DNA of 64,000 nucleotides, taken from Olivibacter jilunii. Lineage in GTDB: Bacteria > Bacteroidota > Bacteroidia > Sphingobacteriales > Sphingobacteriaceae. The translations under genes were made by a program, and so were the position numbers. Below, one piece after another: positions 18,357 through 27,291 of the stretch. Within the stretch, counting starts at the first letter, position 1. Every line of letters starts with the position of its first letter. The notes beneath the pieces were generated by a model. It did not search any database. It was not told the origin of the DNA and saw nothing but the letters and a program-made list of their open reading frames with translations. The stretch covers positions 981,241 to 1,045,240 of the forward strand of contig NZ_LR027848.1 in the NCBI RefSeq assembly GCF_900607235.1. Reading direction: 5' to 3'.

Positions 18357-19505
18357 ATGAGCAAAATAATTTACATTGCTGCAATAGCCGCGGGTCTGTT
18401 AAACGGAGCATGCAACCAGCGTACCCAACAATCTGCTGAAACGGCGGATACGGTGAAAGTTGATACAACTTCCGGTTTTAATGCTGAAATTGATGGAAAA
18501 GAGGTAAAACTGTATACATTGATAAATGGTAAGGCAAAAGCGGCCATTACCAATTACGGGGCGCGTTTGGTAAGTTTGTTAGTCCCGAATAAAGAAAATA
18601 CACAAACAGACGTCGTATTAGGCTATGACAAGGCCGAAACTTACAAAGCAAATAAAGCAACTTTTTACGGTGCTATTGTAGGCCGGTATGGAAATCGCAT
18701 CGCAAAAGGTCAATTTACCCTCAATGGAAAAACGTATCAACTGGAAAAAAATGACGGAGAAAATTCACTGCACGGAGGGACTAATGGTGTATATGATAGG
18801 GTATGGGATGCCGAACAGATAGATGAAAAAACACTTAAATTGACTTATCACTCGACCGATGGGGAAGCGGGGTATCCTGGTAACGTTGATATGACGGTGC
18901 TTTACTCCCTAAAAGAAAACAATAGCTTGGAAATCGATTATACCGCTACGACCGATAAACCAACTGTTTTAAATTTAACGAACCATGCTTACTTCAATTT
19001 AAATGGTGAAGGAGATTCAACCATTTTAGATCATGATTTAACCCTATATGCAGACCAGATTACACCTGTAGACGAAACCCTGATTCCTACCGGTAAATTT
19101 ATGGACGTTACCGGTACGCCTTTCGATTTTAGAAAAGCGACTCCAATCGGTGCGCGTATCAATGCGGATGATGAGCAGATAGAAAGAGGGAAGGGATATG
19201 ACCATAATTTTGTGTTGAACAAAAAAGAAGGCTTACAAACAGCTGCTTTGGTATATAGCAAAAAAACAGGGATTGAGATGGAAGTGTTGACTGAAGAGCC
19301 GGGCATACAATTTTATAGCGGCAATTTTATGGAGGGAGGACAAAAGATAGGCAAAGACGGGAAAGATTACGGATATCGCTCGGCCTTTTGTCTGGAAACA
19401 CAACATTTTCCTGATTCACCCAACCAACCAGCTTTTCCTTCCACTGAGTTAAGACCGGGCGAGCCTTACAAGACCAAAACAATCTATAAATTTTCAATTA
19501 AATAA
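18357..19505 (+). CDS. galM: Aldose 1-epimerase (mutarotase), exported
   Basis: Interconverts alpha and beta anomers of released sugars. The family motifs NDGENSLHGGTNG, NLTNHAYFNLNGEG (catalytic His), KGYDHNFVLN and the C-terminal LETQHFPDSPNQPAF with RPGEPY are all present; the glutamate in TEEPGIQFYSGN is the usual base. Unlike cytosolic GalM it starts with a signal segment and a probable lipobox (LLNGACNQR), so it likely works in the periplasm or on the outer membrane next to the arabinosidases. Arabinose is the expected substrate from context. It lies 12 bp after the GH43 and 1 bp before the GH97. Confidence 0.92.
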   Translation: MSKIIYIAAIAAGLLNGACNQRTQQSAETADTVKVDTTSGFNAEIDGKEVKLYTLINGKAKAAITNYGARLVSLLVPNKENTQTDVVLGYDKAETYKANKATFYGAIVGRYGNRIAKGQFTLNGKTYQLEKNDGENSLHGGTNGVYDRVWDAEQIDEKTLKLTYHSTDGEAGYPGNVDMTVLYSLKENNSLEIDYTATTDKPTVLNLTNHAYFNLNGEGDSTILDHDLTLYADQITPVDETLIPTGKFMDVTGTPFDFRKATPIGARINADDEQIERGKGYDHNFVLNKKEGLQTAALVYSKKTGIEMEVLTEEPGIQFYSGNFMEGGQKIGKDGKDYGYRSAFCLETQHFPDSPNQPAFPSTELRPGEPYKTKTIYKFSIK

Positions 19506-19506
19506 G

Positions 19507-21456
19507 ATGATACGATTTAAGCAAATATGCCAGTGGATCAAGTATAGTACATCATTTCTATATTGTCTGGCTTTTATGGCCTGCCAATCGAGCTCGCAGT
19601 CGGTGTTGAAGAGCCCTGACGGGAAAATCGTCCTGACTTATAAATTGGATGCGAAAGGAAGACTATGGTATCAGCTCCGTAAAAATGATACCCTGGTGTT
19701 AGACTCGTCACGGTTGGGTGTCCTGCTTAGCCAAACTAAGTTTGACGACAAATTACAAGTAACATTTGATTCCGCCTATCACGGAATTAGCGATAACTAT
19801 GTAATGTACAATGCAAAGAGAAAGCAAAATCATTATGCAGCAAATGGTCTGGTTTTGGAGTTACAAAATGAAGAAGGTCAACATTGCCGCATCATATTTC
19901 AATTAGCAAATGATGGCTTAGCTTTCCGTTATTATTTTCCTAACATAAAAGCACTCACCAAGGTTGAAAAAGAATTAACAACTTATCACTTACCAACAGG
20001 GTCGAAGGCTTGGTTACAACCTATGGCCGTTGCTAAAACCGGTTGGGAGCATACGAATCCTTCTTATGAGGAACATTATGAGCAGGAAATACCGGTAGGG
20101 ACGGCGGAAAAAACAGGTGCGGGCTGGATATATCCTTCGCTGTTTAAAAGCGGCAATAACTGGTTACTTATTACAGAATCGGCTTTGGATAGCCAATATT
20201 GTGCAACCCATTTAGCCGCGCAATCGCCCAATGGAGTTTATCAAGTGGCTTTTCCTGATTCCAGGGAAGAAATAGTAAACGATGGTATTTTGCCTCGTTC
20301 AGATAAAGCGTTCTATTCTCCATGGAGGATTGTTACCGTTGGTAATTTGGCAACCATAATTGAATCTACCTTAGGGACCGACCTTGCTTCGCCCGCGATG
20401 GATACCGATTCCTCCTTTATTAAACCCGGTAAGGCCTCGTGGAGCTGGATTAATTCCAAGGACGATTTTATTACCTATGATGAACAAAAGCGGTATATTG
20501 ATTTTGCGGCAAATATGAAATGGCAATATTGCCTGATTGATGTGAACTGGGATACAAAGATTGGCTACGAAAAAATCGCTGAATTATCGGCGTATGCCAG
20601 CCGGAAAGGTGTTGGGCTAATTTTATGGTATAATTCTGCGGGAGACTGGAACACGGTAAAATACACGCCAAAAGATAAATTGTTAACCCATACCGATAGG
20701 CAACAGGAGTTTAAGCGTTTAAAGGAAATGGGCATTAAAGGAATCAAGGTCGATTTCTTCGGAGGAGATGGTCAATCAGTTATTCGTTATTATCAAGAAA
20801 TCTTGGAAGACGCAGCCAGCTACCAATTATTAGTAAACTTTCATGGCGCTACTTTGCCAAGAGGTTGGGCAAGAACCTACCCTCACTTAATGACTACAGA
20901 AGCTGTTCGTGGTTTTGAAATGGTCACTTTTGGTCAAGCCGACGCTGATAAAGAAGCAACGCACGCTACCATGCTTCCTTTTACACGCAATGCATTCGAT
21001 CCGATGGATTTCACACCGATGAATCTTTATAAAATTCAAAGCAGTGTGCAACGCAAAACAAGTAGTGCGTTTGAATTGGCAACAAGTGTACTTTTTCTTT
21101 CAGGTATCCAACATTACGCAGAGTCACCGGAAGGAATGAAACATGTATCGGAAGATGTCCAGCATTTTTTACGTGCGTTGCCAAACAGCTGGGATGATGT
21201 GAAGTTCATTGATGGGTATCCCGGTAAATATGTAATTATTGCCCGTAAATCAGGCGATAATTGGTATATAGCTGGAATTAATGGAGAAACGCAAGAGAAA
21301 CAATTGGCGCTTAACTTGTCTTTTATTGATGGAAAGCAAGGAGCGTTATTTACAGATGGGAATGGTTCGGAGCTTATAACACATCAAACTATTACGGCGA
21401 CAAACAAGCTTCCGATATCGATGAAAGGAAATGGAGGCTTCGTTATGAAGTTTTAG
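19507..21456 (+). CDS. GH97 glycosidase, probably retaining (alpha-galactosidase / beta-L-arabinopyranosidase type)
   Basis: A 649-residue lipoprotein (lipobox LAFMACQSS) with the GH97 plan: N-terminal beta-supersandwich, central TIM-barrel, C-terminal sandwich. GH97 contains inverting alpha-glucosidases (SusB) and retaining alpha-galactosidases. Here an Asp lies in GIKVDFFGGDGQ (D416) and a Glu in MTTEAVRGFE (E465), close to the D415/E470 pair I recall for the retaining B. thetaiotaomicron enzyme. A retaining member with beta-L-arabinopyranosidase activity is also known, which would suit arabinogalactan debranching. Last gene of the operon, 1 bp after galM, followed by a strong terminator. 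Confidence 0.87.
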   Translation: MIRFKQICQWIKYSTSFLYCLAFMACQSSSQSVLKSPDGKIVLTYKLDAKGRLWYQLRKNDTLVLDSSRLGVLLSQTKFDDKLQVTFDSAYHGISDNYVMYNAKRKQNHYAANGLVLELQNEEGQHCRIIFQLANDGLAFRYYFPNIKALTKVEKELTTYHLPTGSKAWLQPMAVAKTGWEHTNPSYEEHYEQEIPVGTAEKTGAGWIYPSLFKSGNNWLLITESALDSQYCATHLAAQSPNGVYQVAFPDSREEIVNDGILPRSDKAFYSPWRIVTVGNLATIIESTLGTDLASPAMDTDSSFIKPGKASWSWINSKDDFITYDEQKRYIDFAANMKWQYCLIDVNWDTKIGYEKIAELSAYASRKGVGLILWYNSAGDWNTVKYTPKDKLLTHTDRQQEFKRLKEMGIKGIKVDFFGGDGQSVIRYYQEILEDAASYQLLVNFHGATLPRGWARTYPHLMTTEAVRGFEMVTFGQADADKEATHATMLPFTRNAFDPMDFTPMNLYKIQSSVQRKTSSAFELATSVLFLSGIQHYAESPEGMKHVSEDVQHFLRALPNSWDDVKFIDGYPGKYVIIARKSGDNWYIAGINGETQEKQLALNLSFIDGKQGALFTDGNGSELITHQTITATNKLPISMKGNGGFVMKF

Positions 21457-21477
21457 ATATTAAATGGAATCGCAAGC

Positions 21478-21509
21478 GAGGCAACTTAATTTACAAGTTG
21501 CCTCTTTTT
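21478..21509 (+). terminator. Terminator of the arabinosidase operon
   Basis: GAGGCAACTT (21478-21487), 7-nt loop, AAGTTGCCTC (21495-21504) followed by TTTTT. The right arm overlaps the last codons of the convergent GMC gene. Confidence 0.85.
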
Positions 21510-23185
21510 ATTTCATCCACGGCGTAATTAGCAGCTCTCGCTGTCAAGGCCATAAAAGTGAGTGATGGATTCTGGTTACCGGTTGAAGTCATACAGGCCC
21601 CATCTGTAACAAATACATTTTTGCAATGATGCAGTTGGTTCCATTTATTTAAAAGGGATGTATCCGGGTCGTTTCCCATGCGCACACCTCCCATGTCGTG
21701 AACTTCAAGCCCTGGATTTCTATAACCAATAGCATGTTGATCAACTGTAACAATGTCTTGACAGCCAGCGGTTTCAAGCATTTTTACTCCCTCTTGAAAG
21801 AAATCCCGAAGCTGTTTATCATCGTTTTCCGTGTAGGCGATAGATGTTATTAATAAAGGCACTCCCCATTGATCCGATTTATCGTTGCTTAATCGTACAT
21901 GGTTTTCTTTGATAGGTACCGTTTCTCCTTGCATCATCATGGAAACTACCCATTTTCCAGCCTCCGTAAGCGCCTCTTTGAAAGTGGAGCCGATACCATC
22001 TGCCCGCTTGGACCACCCTTCTCTACTTGCACTGAAGGCCACCATATAACCGCGCAAAAAGTCGGTTTCCTGTTTATACACATTTCTAAAAGAGGGCATA
22101 AATACTTGGGTGGGCCTGCGACCAAAATAATATTGATCTTCAAAACCGTCTATAGAGGCCGTTATCCTTCCACGATAGTTATGAAAGGCAATGTGCGTTC
22201 CCATTAAGCCATTCAGATTGCCAAGACCATTCGGAAATTTACTCGATTTTGAGTTCAATAAAATTAAATTGCTATTTAAAGTTGCGCCATTTACAAATAT
22301 AATACGGGCTTTGTATAGATGTTCCCGTTTCGTGTCACTTTCAATCGCTTTTACACCAACGGCCTTTCCTGCTTTCTCATCATACAGGATGGAATGTACG
22401 ACGGTATCTGTTTTAATGGTGAGGTTCCCGGTTTTCTCCGCCCAAGGTAAGGTGGCAGCGTTTGAGCTGAAATAGGCACCAAAAGGGCAACCTCGTTGGC
22501 ATAGTGAGCGAGCCATACATTTTGTTCTCCCTTGCTCCGTGTGTACTGTTTGCGGAGCCGTCACGTGTGCGCACCTTCCCATAATGACCGGTCTATCGGG
22601 AAAATGGCGATTGATTTTACTTTTAATGTATTTTTCAACTGCATTCATTTCAAATGCGGGTAGAACTTCACTGTCAGGAAGGTTGGGAAGCCCGTCTCGA
22701 TTACCGGAAATACCGACAAATTTTTCTACGTGGCTATACCAGGGAGCCAAGTCGTTATAACGAATAGGCCAATCAACAGCAAATCCGTCGCGTTTTGGGG
22801 CTTCGAACTCATAATCGCTCCAGCGTTGGGTTTGCCTTGCCCACAAGAGTGATTTACCGCCCACTTGGTAACCTCGAATCCAATCAAAAGGTTTCTCTTG
22901 GATATAAGGATGCAGCGCATCCTGTATATAGAAGTGTTTCGTTGATTCATCAAATGCATAGTGTTTACTGATGGTCGGGTTCTCTTCAATCATGGTGCAT
23001 GTTTTTGTATTGCCATGTTGAAAATCCCAAGGATCAAGCATCGCAGTGGGGTAATCCCGGACATGTTTTACCATTCGGCTCCGCTCGATAACCAATGTTT
23101 TCAGCCCTCTTTCACATAATTCTTTGGCTGCCCAGCCGCCGCTAATACCGGAACCAATGACAATAGCATCAAATGTATATTCCAT
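21491..23185 (-). CDS. GMC-family FAD oxidoreductase
   Basis: Flavin-dependent sugar or alcohol oxidoreductase of the glucose-methanol-choline family. The Rossmann FAD-binding motif IVIGSGISGGWAAKEL opens the protein and the C-terminal signature GGVRMGNDPDTS ... CMTSTGNQNPSLTFMAL closes it. I use the ATG at 23185 (MEYTFDAIVIGSG); an in-frame upstream start at 23236 would add 17 residues with no domain match. No signal peptide or Tat motif is visible, and the small Tat-exported gluconate-dehydrogenase-like subunit that often accompanies such genes is absent. It is convergent with the GH97 gene and shares its terminator region. No AraR-like operator is present upstream. The substrate cannot be predicted. 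Confidence 0.88.
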   Translation of the reverse strand: MEYTFDAIVIGSGISGGWAAKELCERGLKTLVIERSRMVKHVRDYPTAMLDPWDFQHGNTKTCTMIEENPTISKHYAFDESTKHFYIQDALHPYIQEKPFDWIRGYQVGGKSLLWARQTQRWSDYEFEAPKRDGFAVDWPIRYNDLAPWYSHVEKFVGISGNRDGLPNLPDSEVLPAFEMNAVEKYIKSKINRHFPDRPVIMGRCAHVTAPQTVHTEQGRTKCMARSLCQRGCPFGAYFSSNAATLPWAEKTGNLTIKTDTVVHSILYDEKAGKAVGVKAIESDTKREHLYKARIIFVNGATLNSNLILLNSKSSKFPNGLGNLNGLMGTHIAFHNYRGRITASIDGFEDQYYFGRRPTQVFMPSFRNVYKQETDFLRGYMVAFSASREGWSKRADGIGSTFKEALTEAGKWVVSMMMQGETVPIKENHVRLSNDKSDQWGVPLLITSIAYTENDDKQLRDFFQEGVKMLETAGCQDIVTVDQHAIGYRNPGLEVHDMGGVRMGNDPDTSLLNKWNQLHHCKNVFVTDGACMTSTGNQNPSLTFMALTARAANYAVDEIKRGNL

Positions 23186-23325
23186 CTTTGATTTGCAGGT
23201 TAAAATTGTCTTCTCATGCAAGCCGGATGCTCGCATCGTTGAAAATAGAGTTTTAATTTTTTATATGAAACCCTTTTTCGAAAAAAAGAGTTTCAGCTAC
23301 AAATTTTTTACATGGAATGAACAGA

Positions 23326-23790
23326 GATTACCTTCGGCAAACTCCCGTTGGTTGGTTTCGCTTTTAATATATAGCTGAAGGTGTTTATATTATAAGAACG
23401 TTTTCTTTATTCAACTTTTCTTGATAAAAGTTGAGCAAAATCAAGGCTGTGTAGGCTACCTTGCATCTGATGGCAAAGCATCACTGGCGCGTATTGGAGC
23501 CGTTTCACTTCCTCAATCCGCTTGGGTAGTGCAACATAAACAGAGGTGCAAATGCTTTGCTGCTCGTTGCATCGGTATCCTTCAAGGCCGTTTTACCCCA
23601 CACCCGAGGCCTTGTTGGCTGCCCGCAAAAACCCTCCGTTCTATTAAAATATCGCCTAGGAAATTTGCGGTTTGCACGTTGATGCACTACCGTTTGTAGC
23701 AAAGTTCCAAGCGATGAGTTTTTGGTTACTTTTTGCGGAAAAAAGTGACAAAAAAACGTTCCTTTTTAAAAGTAAAATCCTTGGTGGAAT
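23326..23790 (+). repeat. Composite repeat, copy 1 (core in forward orientation)
   Basis: Shares about 80-90% identity by eye with 30205-30679. The left flank (23326-23398) and right flank (23757-23790) run in the same direction as in copy 2, but the core between them (about 23405-23752) is the reverse complement of the core of copy 2. Short terminal inverted repeats bound the core: GAACGTTTT (23396-23404) and AAAACGTTC (23753-23761). A hairpin ACTTTTT-GCGGA-AAAAAGT (23728-23746) is conserved with a compensatory base pair in the other copy. No recombinase gene is present. Comparing the copies in the longest shared frame gives 10 replacement changes out of 11, so that frame is not a protein gene. 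Confidence 0.85.
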
Positions 23791-23890
23791 GAAGGCTAAG
23801 GATGTGAAAGCTAACTATTATATTACATTTCCTTTTAAAATAAGGTAATAAATGGTTAATATTTGATCGCCTATTACATGCATATCAAAT

Positions 23891-23898
23891 TATATTTG
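23891..23898 (+). promoter_or_regulatory. -7 element of the DUF885-permease-DPP operon
   Basis: TATATTTG matches TAnnTTTG exactly. A TTTG lies further upstream at 23862-23865, with spacing (25 nt) longer than usual. Confidence 0.4.
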
Positions 23899-24023
23899 CT
23901 CTTGCTAACAATTGACAATAATAAACCTCCATTTTGCTTAGGGCGATAACTTGTGATACTTGATCAGCGATTTAAGTGGCTTGAGGAGGGTACACTAAAT
24001 TAATTTATAAATAGCAAAAGGAA

Positions 24024-25808
24024 ATGATCAATACGAACTCGAAGGCCATTACGGTGCTCTCAAAAATGATGTTTGTTTTTTTATTCTTAGTACAGGTGGA
24101 AAAAATGGATGCGCAACCAAGCGACTTCTATAAGCAGACGAGCGAAATAGCTCCAATAATTATCCGATATAATCAAGATGTGCACACGATCCTCGATTTT
24201 TATTCACCGCGGGCTGCAAACGGATTTTCCTATCAACCGGTTTTGAACTCGCCCCAACAAAGAAAAAGACTGAATGAAATTAATATTCTGTATTTAAATG
24301 AACTGACTAAATTTCAGTTTGATAAGCTACAAGTTAATGGACAGGTAGATTACCTCTTATTAAAAAATCAGATAGAGGGTTATCAAGAGGAGCTAAAGGA
24401 GGAAGATGCTCAATATCAATCGATCAAACCCTTTATTCCTTTCGCAGATTCCATTTATAACTTAGAGCGTGTAAGGCTGAGGGGTGGCTCAGTGGACGGT
24501 GAAAAGATTGCCGGAGAACTGCATGCGCTATCCAAATACTTGGAAACGCGCTTAGAGGAATTATCGAAACAAACTAAAATTGACAAGAGAGAGGCTGAAT
24601 TTGCACGTGGAGCCGTATCTGCTTTACAGGCAAGATTACAGAATGTTTTCAAGTTTTATAATGATTATGATCCCATGTTTACTTGGTGGGTGCCGCAGAC
24701 TTACGAACAGCTTGATTCATTATTAGGAAAATACGCAGAAGGATTGGCTGCATTGGGTGAACTAAGGACCACGCAGAAACCCGATCAAAGTGGTATCAAG
24801 GGGAATCCGGTTGGTGAGGCAGCGTTGAATAAATTACTACGCCGCGAATATATACCTTACAGTCCACAAGAGCTTATTGAAATTGCAAATCAAGAGTTTG
24901 CTTGGTGTGATAAAGAACTATTGAAAGCTTCGGCGGAAATGGGTTTTGGAAGCGATTGGAAAAAAGCACAAGAACAGGTTAAGAATAGTTACGTTCCGGT
25001 AGGGCAACAACCGGAGCTGATTATAAAATTGTACAATGATGCCAAGTCATTTATAACGGAACGGGATTGGATTACTTGGCCGGAGCTGGCTGACGAAACT
25101 TGGGGGATGATCATGATGACACCGCAAAGACAGTTAGTGAATCCCTTTTTCACAGGAGGAAGAGAAATTAGTATCTCATATCCAACGTCTGGGATGTCAT
25201 ACGAAGATAAGATGATGAGTATGCGTGGCAATAATCCTTATTTCTCTCGAGGTACCGTACAGCACGAACTTATTCCGGGGCATCATTTGCAGTACTTTAT
25301 GAATAGTCGATATAAGCCTTATAGAAGAGAATTTAGAACACCTTTTTATACAGAAGGGTGGGCCTTATATTGGGAGTTGTTGTTGTATGAAAATGGCTTC
25401 GCTAAAACTCCCGAGGAGCGTATAGGTATGTTGTTTTGGCGCATGCACCGTTGTGCCCGTATTATTTTCTCTTTGAATTATCATCTCGGGAAGTGGTCCC
25501 CTCAGGAATGCATTGATTTTCTGGTTAATCGTGTTGGCTTTGAACGTGCAAACGCAGAAGGAGAAGTAAGGCGTTCGTTTCAAGGTGGTTATCCTCCTCT
25601 TTATCAGGCGGCCTATTTACTTGGAGGAATCCAAATTATGGGTTTAAAGCATGAACTTGTTGACAGTGGAAAGATGACGATGAAGGCATTTCATGATGCG
25701 TTTATGCAGGAAAATCAGATGCCTATTGAGATGATGCGGGCAATTCTTACCAATCAAAAATTGTCTAAAGATTTCAAAACAAAATGGAAATTCTATGATT
25801 TCAAGTAA
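24024..25808 (+). CDS. DUF885 family metallopeptidase-like protein (paralog A)
   Basis: A 594-residue exported protein of the DUF885 family, helical gluzincin-like proteins thought to be metallocarboxypeptidases. The signature VQHELIPGHHLQYF holds the HExxxGH zinc ligands, and the downstream GWALYWELLLYENGF supplies the further glutamate expected for this fold. An N-terminal hydrophobic segment (MMFVFLFLVQVEKMDAQ) suggests export to the periplasm. An AGGA sequence lies 5 nt before the ATG. The following permease gene overlaps its end by 14 bp, and a dipeptidyl peptidase follows, so this looks like a peptide-catabolism operon. A paralog lies at 56048-57799. Substrate unknown. Confidence 0.85.
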   Translation: MINTNSKAITVLSKMMFVFLFLVQVEKMDAQPSDFYKQTSEIAPIIIRYNQDVHTILDFYSPRAANGFSYQPVLNSPQQRKRLNEINILYLNELTKFQFDKLQVNGQVDYLLLKNQIEGYQEELKEEDAQYQSIKPFIPFADSIYNLERVRLRGGSVDGEKIAGELHALSKYLETRLEELSKQTKIDKREAEFARGAVSALQARLQNVFKFYNDYDPMFTWWVPQTYEQLDSLLGKYAEGLAALGELRTTQKPDQSGIKGNPVGEAALNKLLRREYIPYSPQELIEIANQEFAWCDKELLKASAEMGFGSDWKKAQEQVKNSYVPVGQQPELIIKLYNDAKSFITERDWITWPELADETWGMIMMTPQRQLVNPFFTGGREISISYPTSGMSYEDKMMSMRGNNPYFSRGTVQHELIPGHHLQYFMNSRYKPYRREFRTPFYTEGWALYWELLLYENGFAKTPEERIGMLFWRMHRCARIIFSLNYHLGKWSPQECIDFLVNRVGFERANAEGEVRRSFQGGYPPLYQAAYLLGGIQIMGLKHELVDSGKMTMKAFHDAFMQENQMPIEMMRAILTNQKLSKDFKTKWKFYDFK

Positions 25809-27261
25809 AGATAAACTGACTGTCGCCCCCTGCATGACAACAGAAAAAGAAATGCATCAAACGGGCTTTAAACCTTCTTTACGGCTCATTGATGCCACGA
25901 TGCTTGTTGCAGGCAGCATGATTGGTTCCGGTATCTTTATTGTCAGTGCCGATATTACCCGTCAGACCGGTAGCGCCGGTTGGTTGATGTTTGTTTGGTT
26001 TATCACAGGTTTTATGACCCTTACCGCAGCTTTGAGCTATGGAGAACTGAGTGCTATGTTTCCCAAGGCGGGGGGCCAATATATATACTTGAAGGAAGCT
26101 TATAATCCACTGATTAGTTTTTTATATGGATGGAGTTTTTTTACAGTTATCCAAACGGCTACCATTGCGGCCGTAGGAGTGGCATTCGCAAAGTTTACCG
26201 CTTATCTTCTACCTCAATTCAGTGAAGATTTGGTGATCGCGAATTTTGGCATCCTCCAAATTTCGCCGGCTCAACTTCTCAGTATTGTGATTATTTTCTT
26301 GTTGACTTATATTAATACGCGCGGTGTAAGCAATGCTAAATGGGTACAAACGATTATAACGCTAGCTAAAATACTGTCACTGGCGCTTTTAATTATTTTT
26401 GGCTTATTAGCCCTTAAGTCAGACGTATGGCAAACAAATTGGTTAAGCGGTTCAACGTGGAACTTGCAGCGATTAAATATAGATGGCTCGATAGAAACAT
26501 ACACAAGCATAGCTGCCTTCGGTGCTATAGCTGCTGCCATGGTCGGATCTATTTTCAGTAGTGATTCTTGGCATAGTGTGGCCTTCATTGCCGGCGAAGT
26601 TAAAAATCCGCAACGAAATGTGGGCCTTAGTTTAGCGCTGGGAACCATACTGGTTACCTTGTTATATATGCTCACCAATTTAATGTATACGGGAGTTTTG
26701 ACCCTTCCGGAGATGGCCGCTTCCGAAAAGGACCGCGTTGCGGTCACCGCTTCTCATATAATCTTTGGGAATGCAGGAACCATGATCATTGCGTTGATGA
26801 TCATGGTGTCTACTTTCGGTTGTAACAACGGACTGATTATGGCGGGTGCCCGTGTCTATTATTCGATGGCCAAAGAAGGCGCGTTTTTTAAGAAGGTAGG
26901 TACCCTAAATAAGCAGGCGGTTCCCGAGGTAGCATTATGGCTGCAGGCTATCATTGCGTCGTTATGGTGTTTAAGCGGTCGCTATGGTGATCTCCTGGAT
27001 ATGATATCCTTTGTTGTGGTACTATTCTATATGTTAACCATAATCGGAATATTCATTTTACGAAAGAAACGGCCCGAACAACCACGACCTTATAAAGCTT
27101 TCGGTTATCCGGTTTTGCCGATTATCTATGTTTTAATGGGCTTAAGTTTTTGTATTTTATTGATTATTTATAAACCACAATATACTTGGCCCGGCTTGAT
27201 CATCACTTTAGCAGGAATTCCGGTTTACTACCTGATAGCAAAGAAACAAATTGTAAAATAG
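25795..27261 (+). CDS. APC-superfamily amino acid permease
   Basis: Inner-membrane amino acid transporter of the APC superfamily (LAT-like branch). The first membrane segment carries the substrate-binding GSMIGSGIFIVSADITRQTG, and some 12 hydrophobic segments follow, including the conserved FSSDSWHSVAFIAGEVKNPQRN loop. The ATG at 25795 overlaps the upstream peptidase by 14 bp; an ATG at 25834 (MTTEKEMHQTG) is an equally good start and would leave a 25-bp gap. Its place between two peptidases suggests it imports amino acids released from peptides in the periplasm. Specific substrate is not determinable. Confidence 0.9.
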   Translation: MISSKDKLTVAPCMTTEKEMHQTGFKPSLRLIDATMLVAGSMIGSGIFIVSADITRQTGSAGWLMFVWFITGFMTLTAALSYGELSAMFPKAGGQYIYLKEAYNPLISFLYGWSFFTVIQTATIAAVGVAFAKFTAYLLPQFSEDLVIANFGILQISPAQLLSIVIIFLLTYINTRGVSNAKWVQTIITLAKILSLALLIIFGLLALKSDVWQTNWLSGSTWNLQRLNIDGSIETYTSIAAFGAIAAAMVGSIFSSDSWHSVAFIAGEVKNPQRNVGLSLALGTILVTLLYMLTNLMYTGVLTLPEMAASEKDRVAVTASHIIFGNAGTMIIALMIMVSTFGCNNGLIMAGARVYYSMAKEGAFFKKVGTLNKQAVPEVALWLQAIIASLWCLSGRYGDLLDMISFVVVLFYMLTIIGIFILRKKRPEQPRPYKAFGYPVLPIIYVLMGLSFCILLIIYKPQYTWPGLIITLAGIPVYYLIAKKQIVK

Positions 27262-27291
27262 GCCTCATTCTAGAATAAAGAAAGGATTCAT

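Larger units (their letters stand above)
23186..24023. other. 838-bp intergenic stretch carrying repeat copy 1
   Basis: Holds the ~465-bp repeat at 23326-23790, and downstream of it the promoter match at 23891-23898 for the peptidase operon. Frames inside the repeat look chance-derived (see the repeat entry). Confidence 0.7.

Noticed and set aside
23421-23699. 92-codon frame in repeat copy 1, similar to a 79-codon frame in copy 2 (30386-30625, minus strand)
   Set aside because: Of 11 differences in the shared part, 10 change the amino acid, the frame breaks after about 50 codons, and the region folds. It looks like a non-coding repeat.
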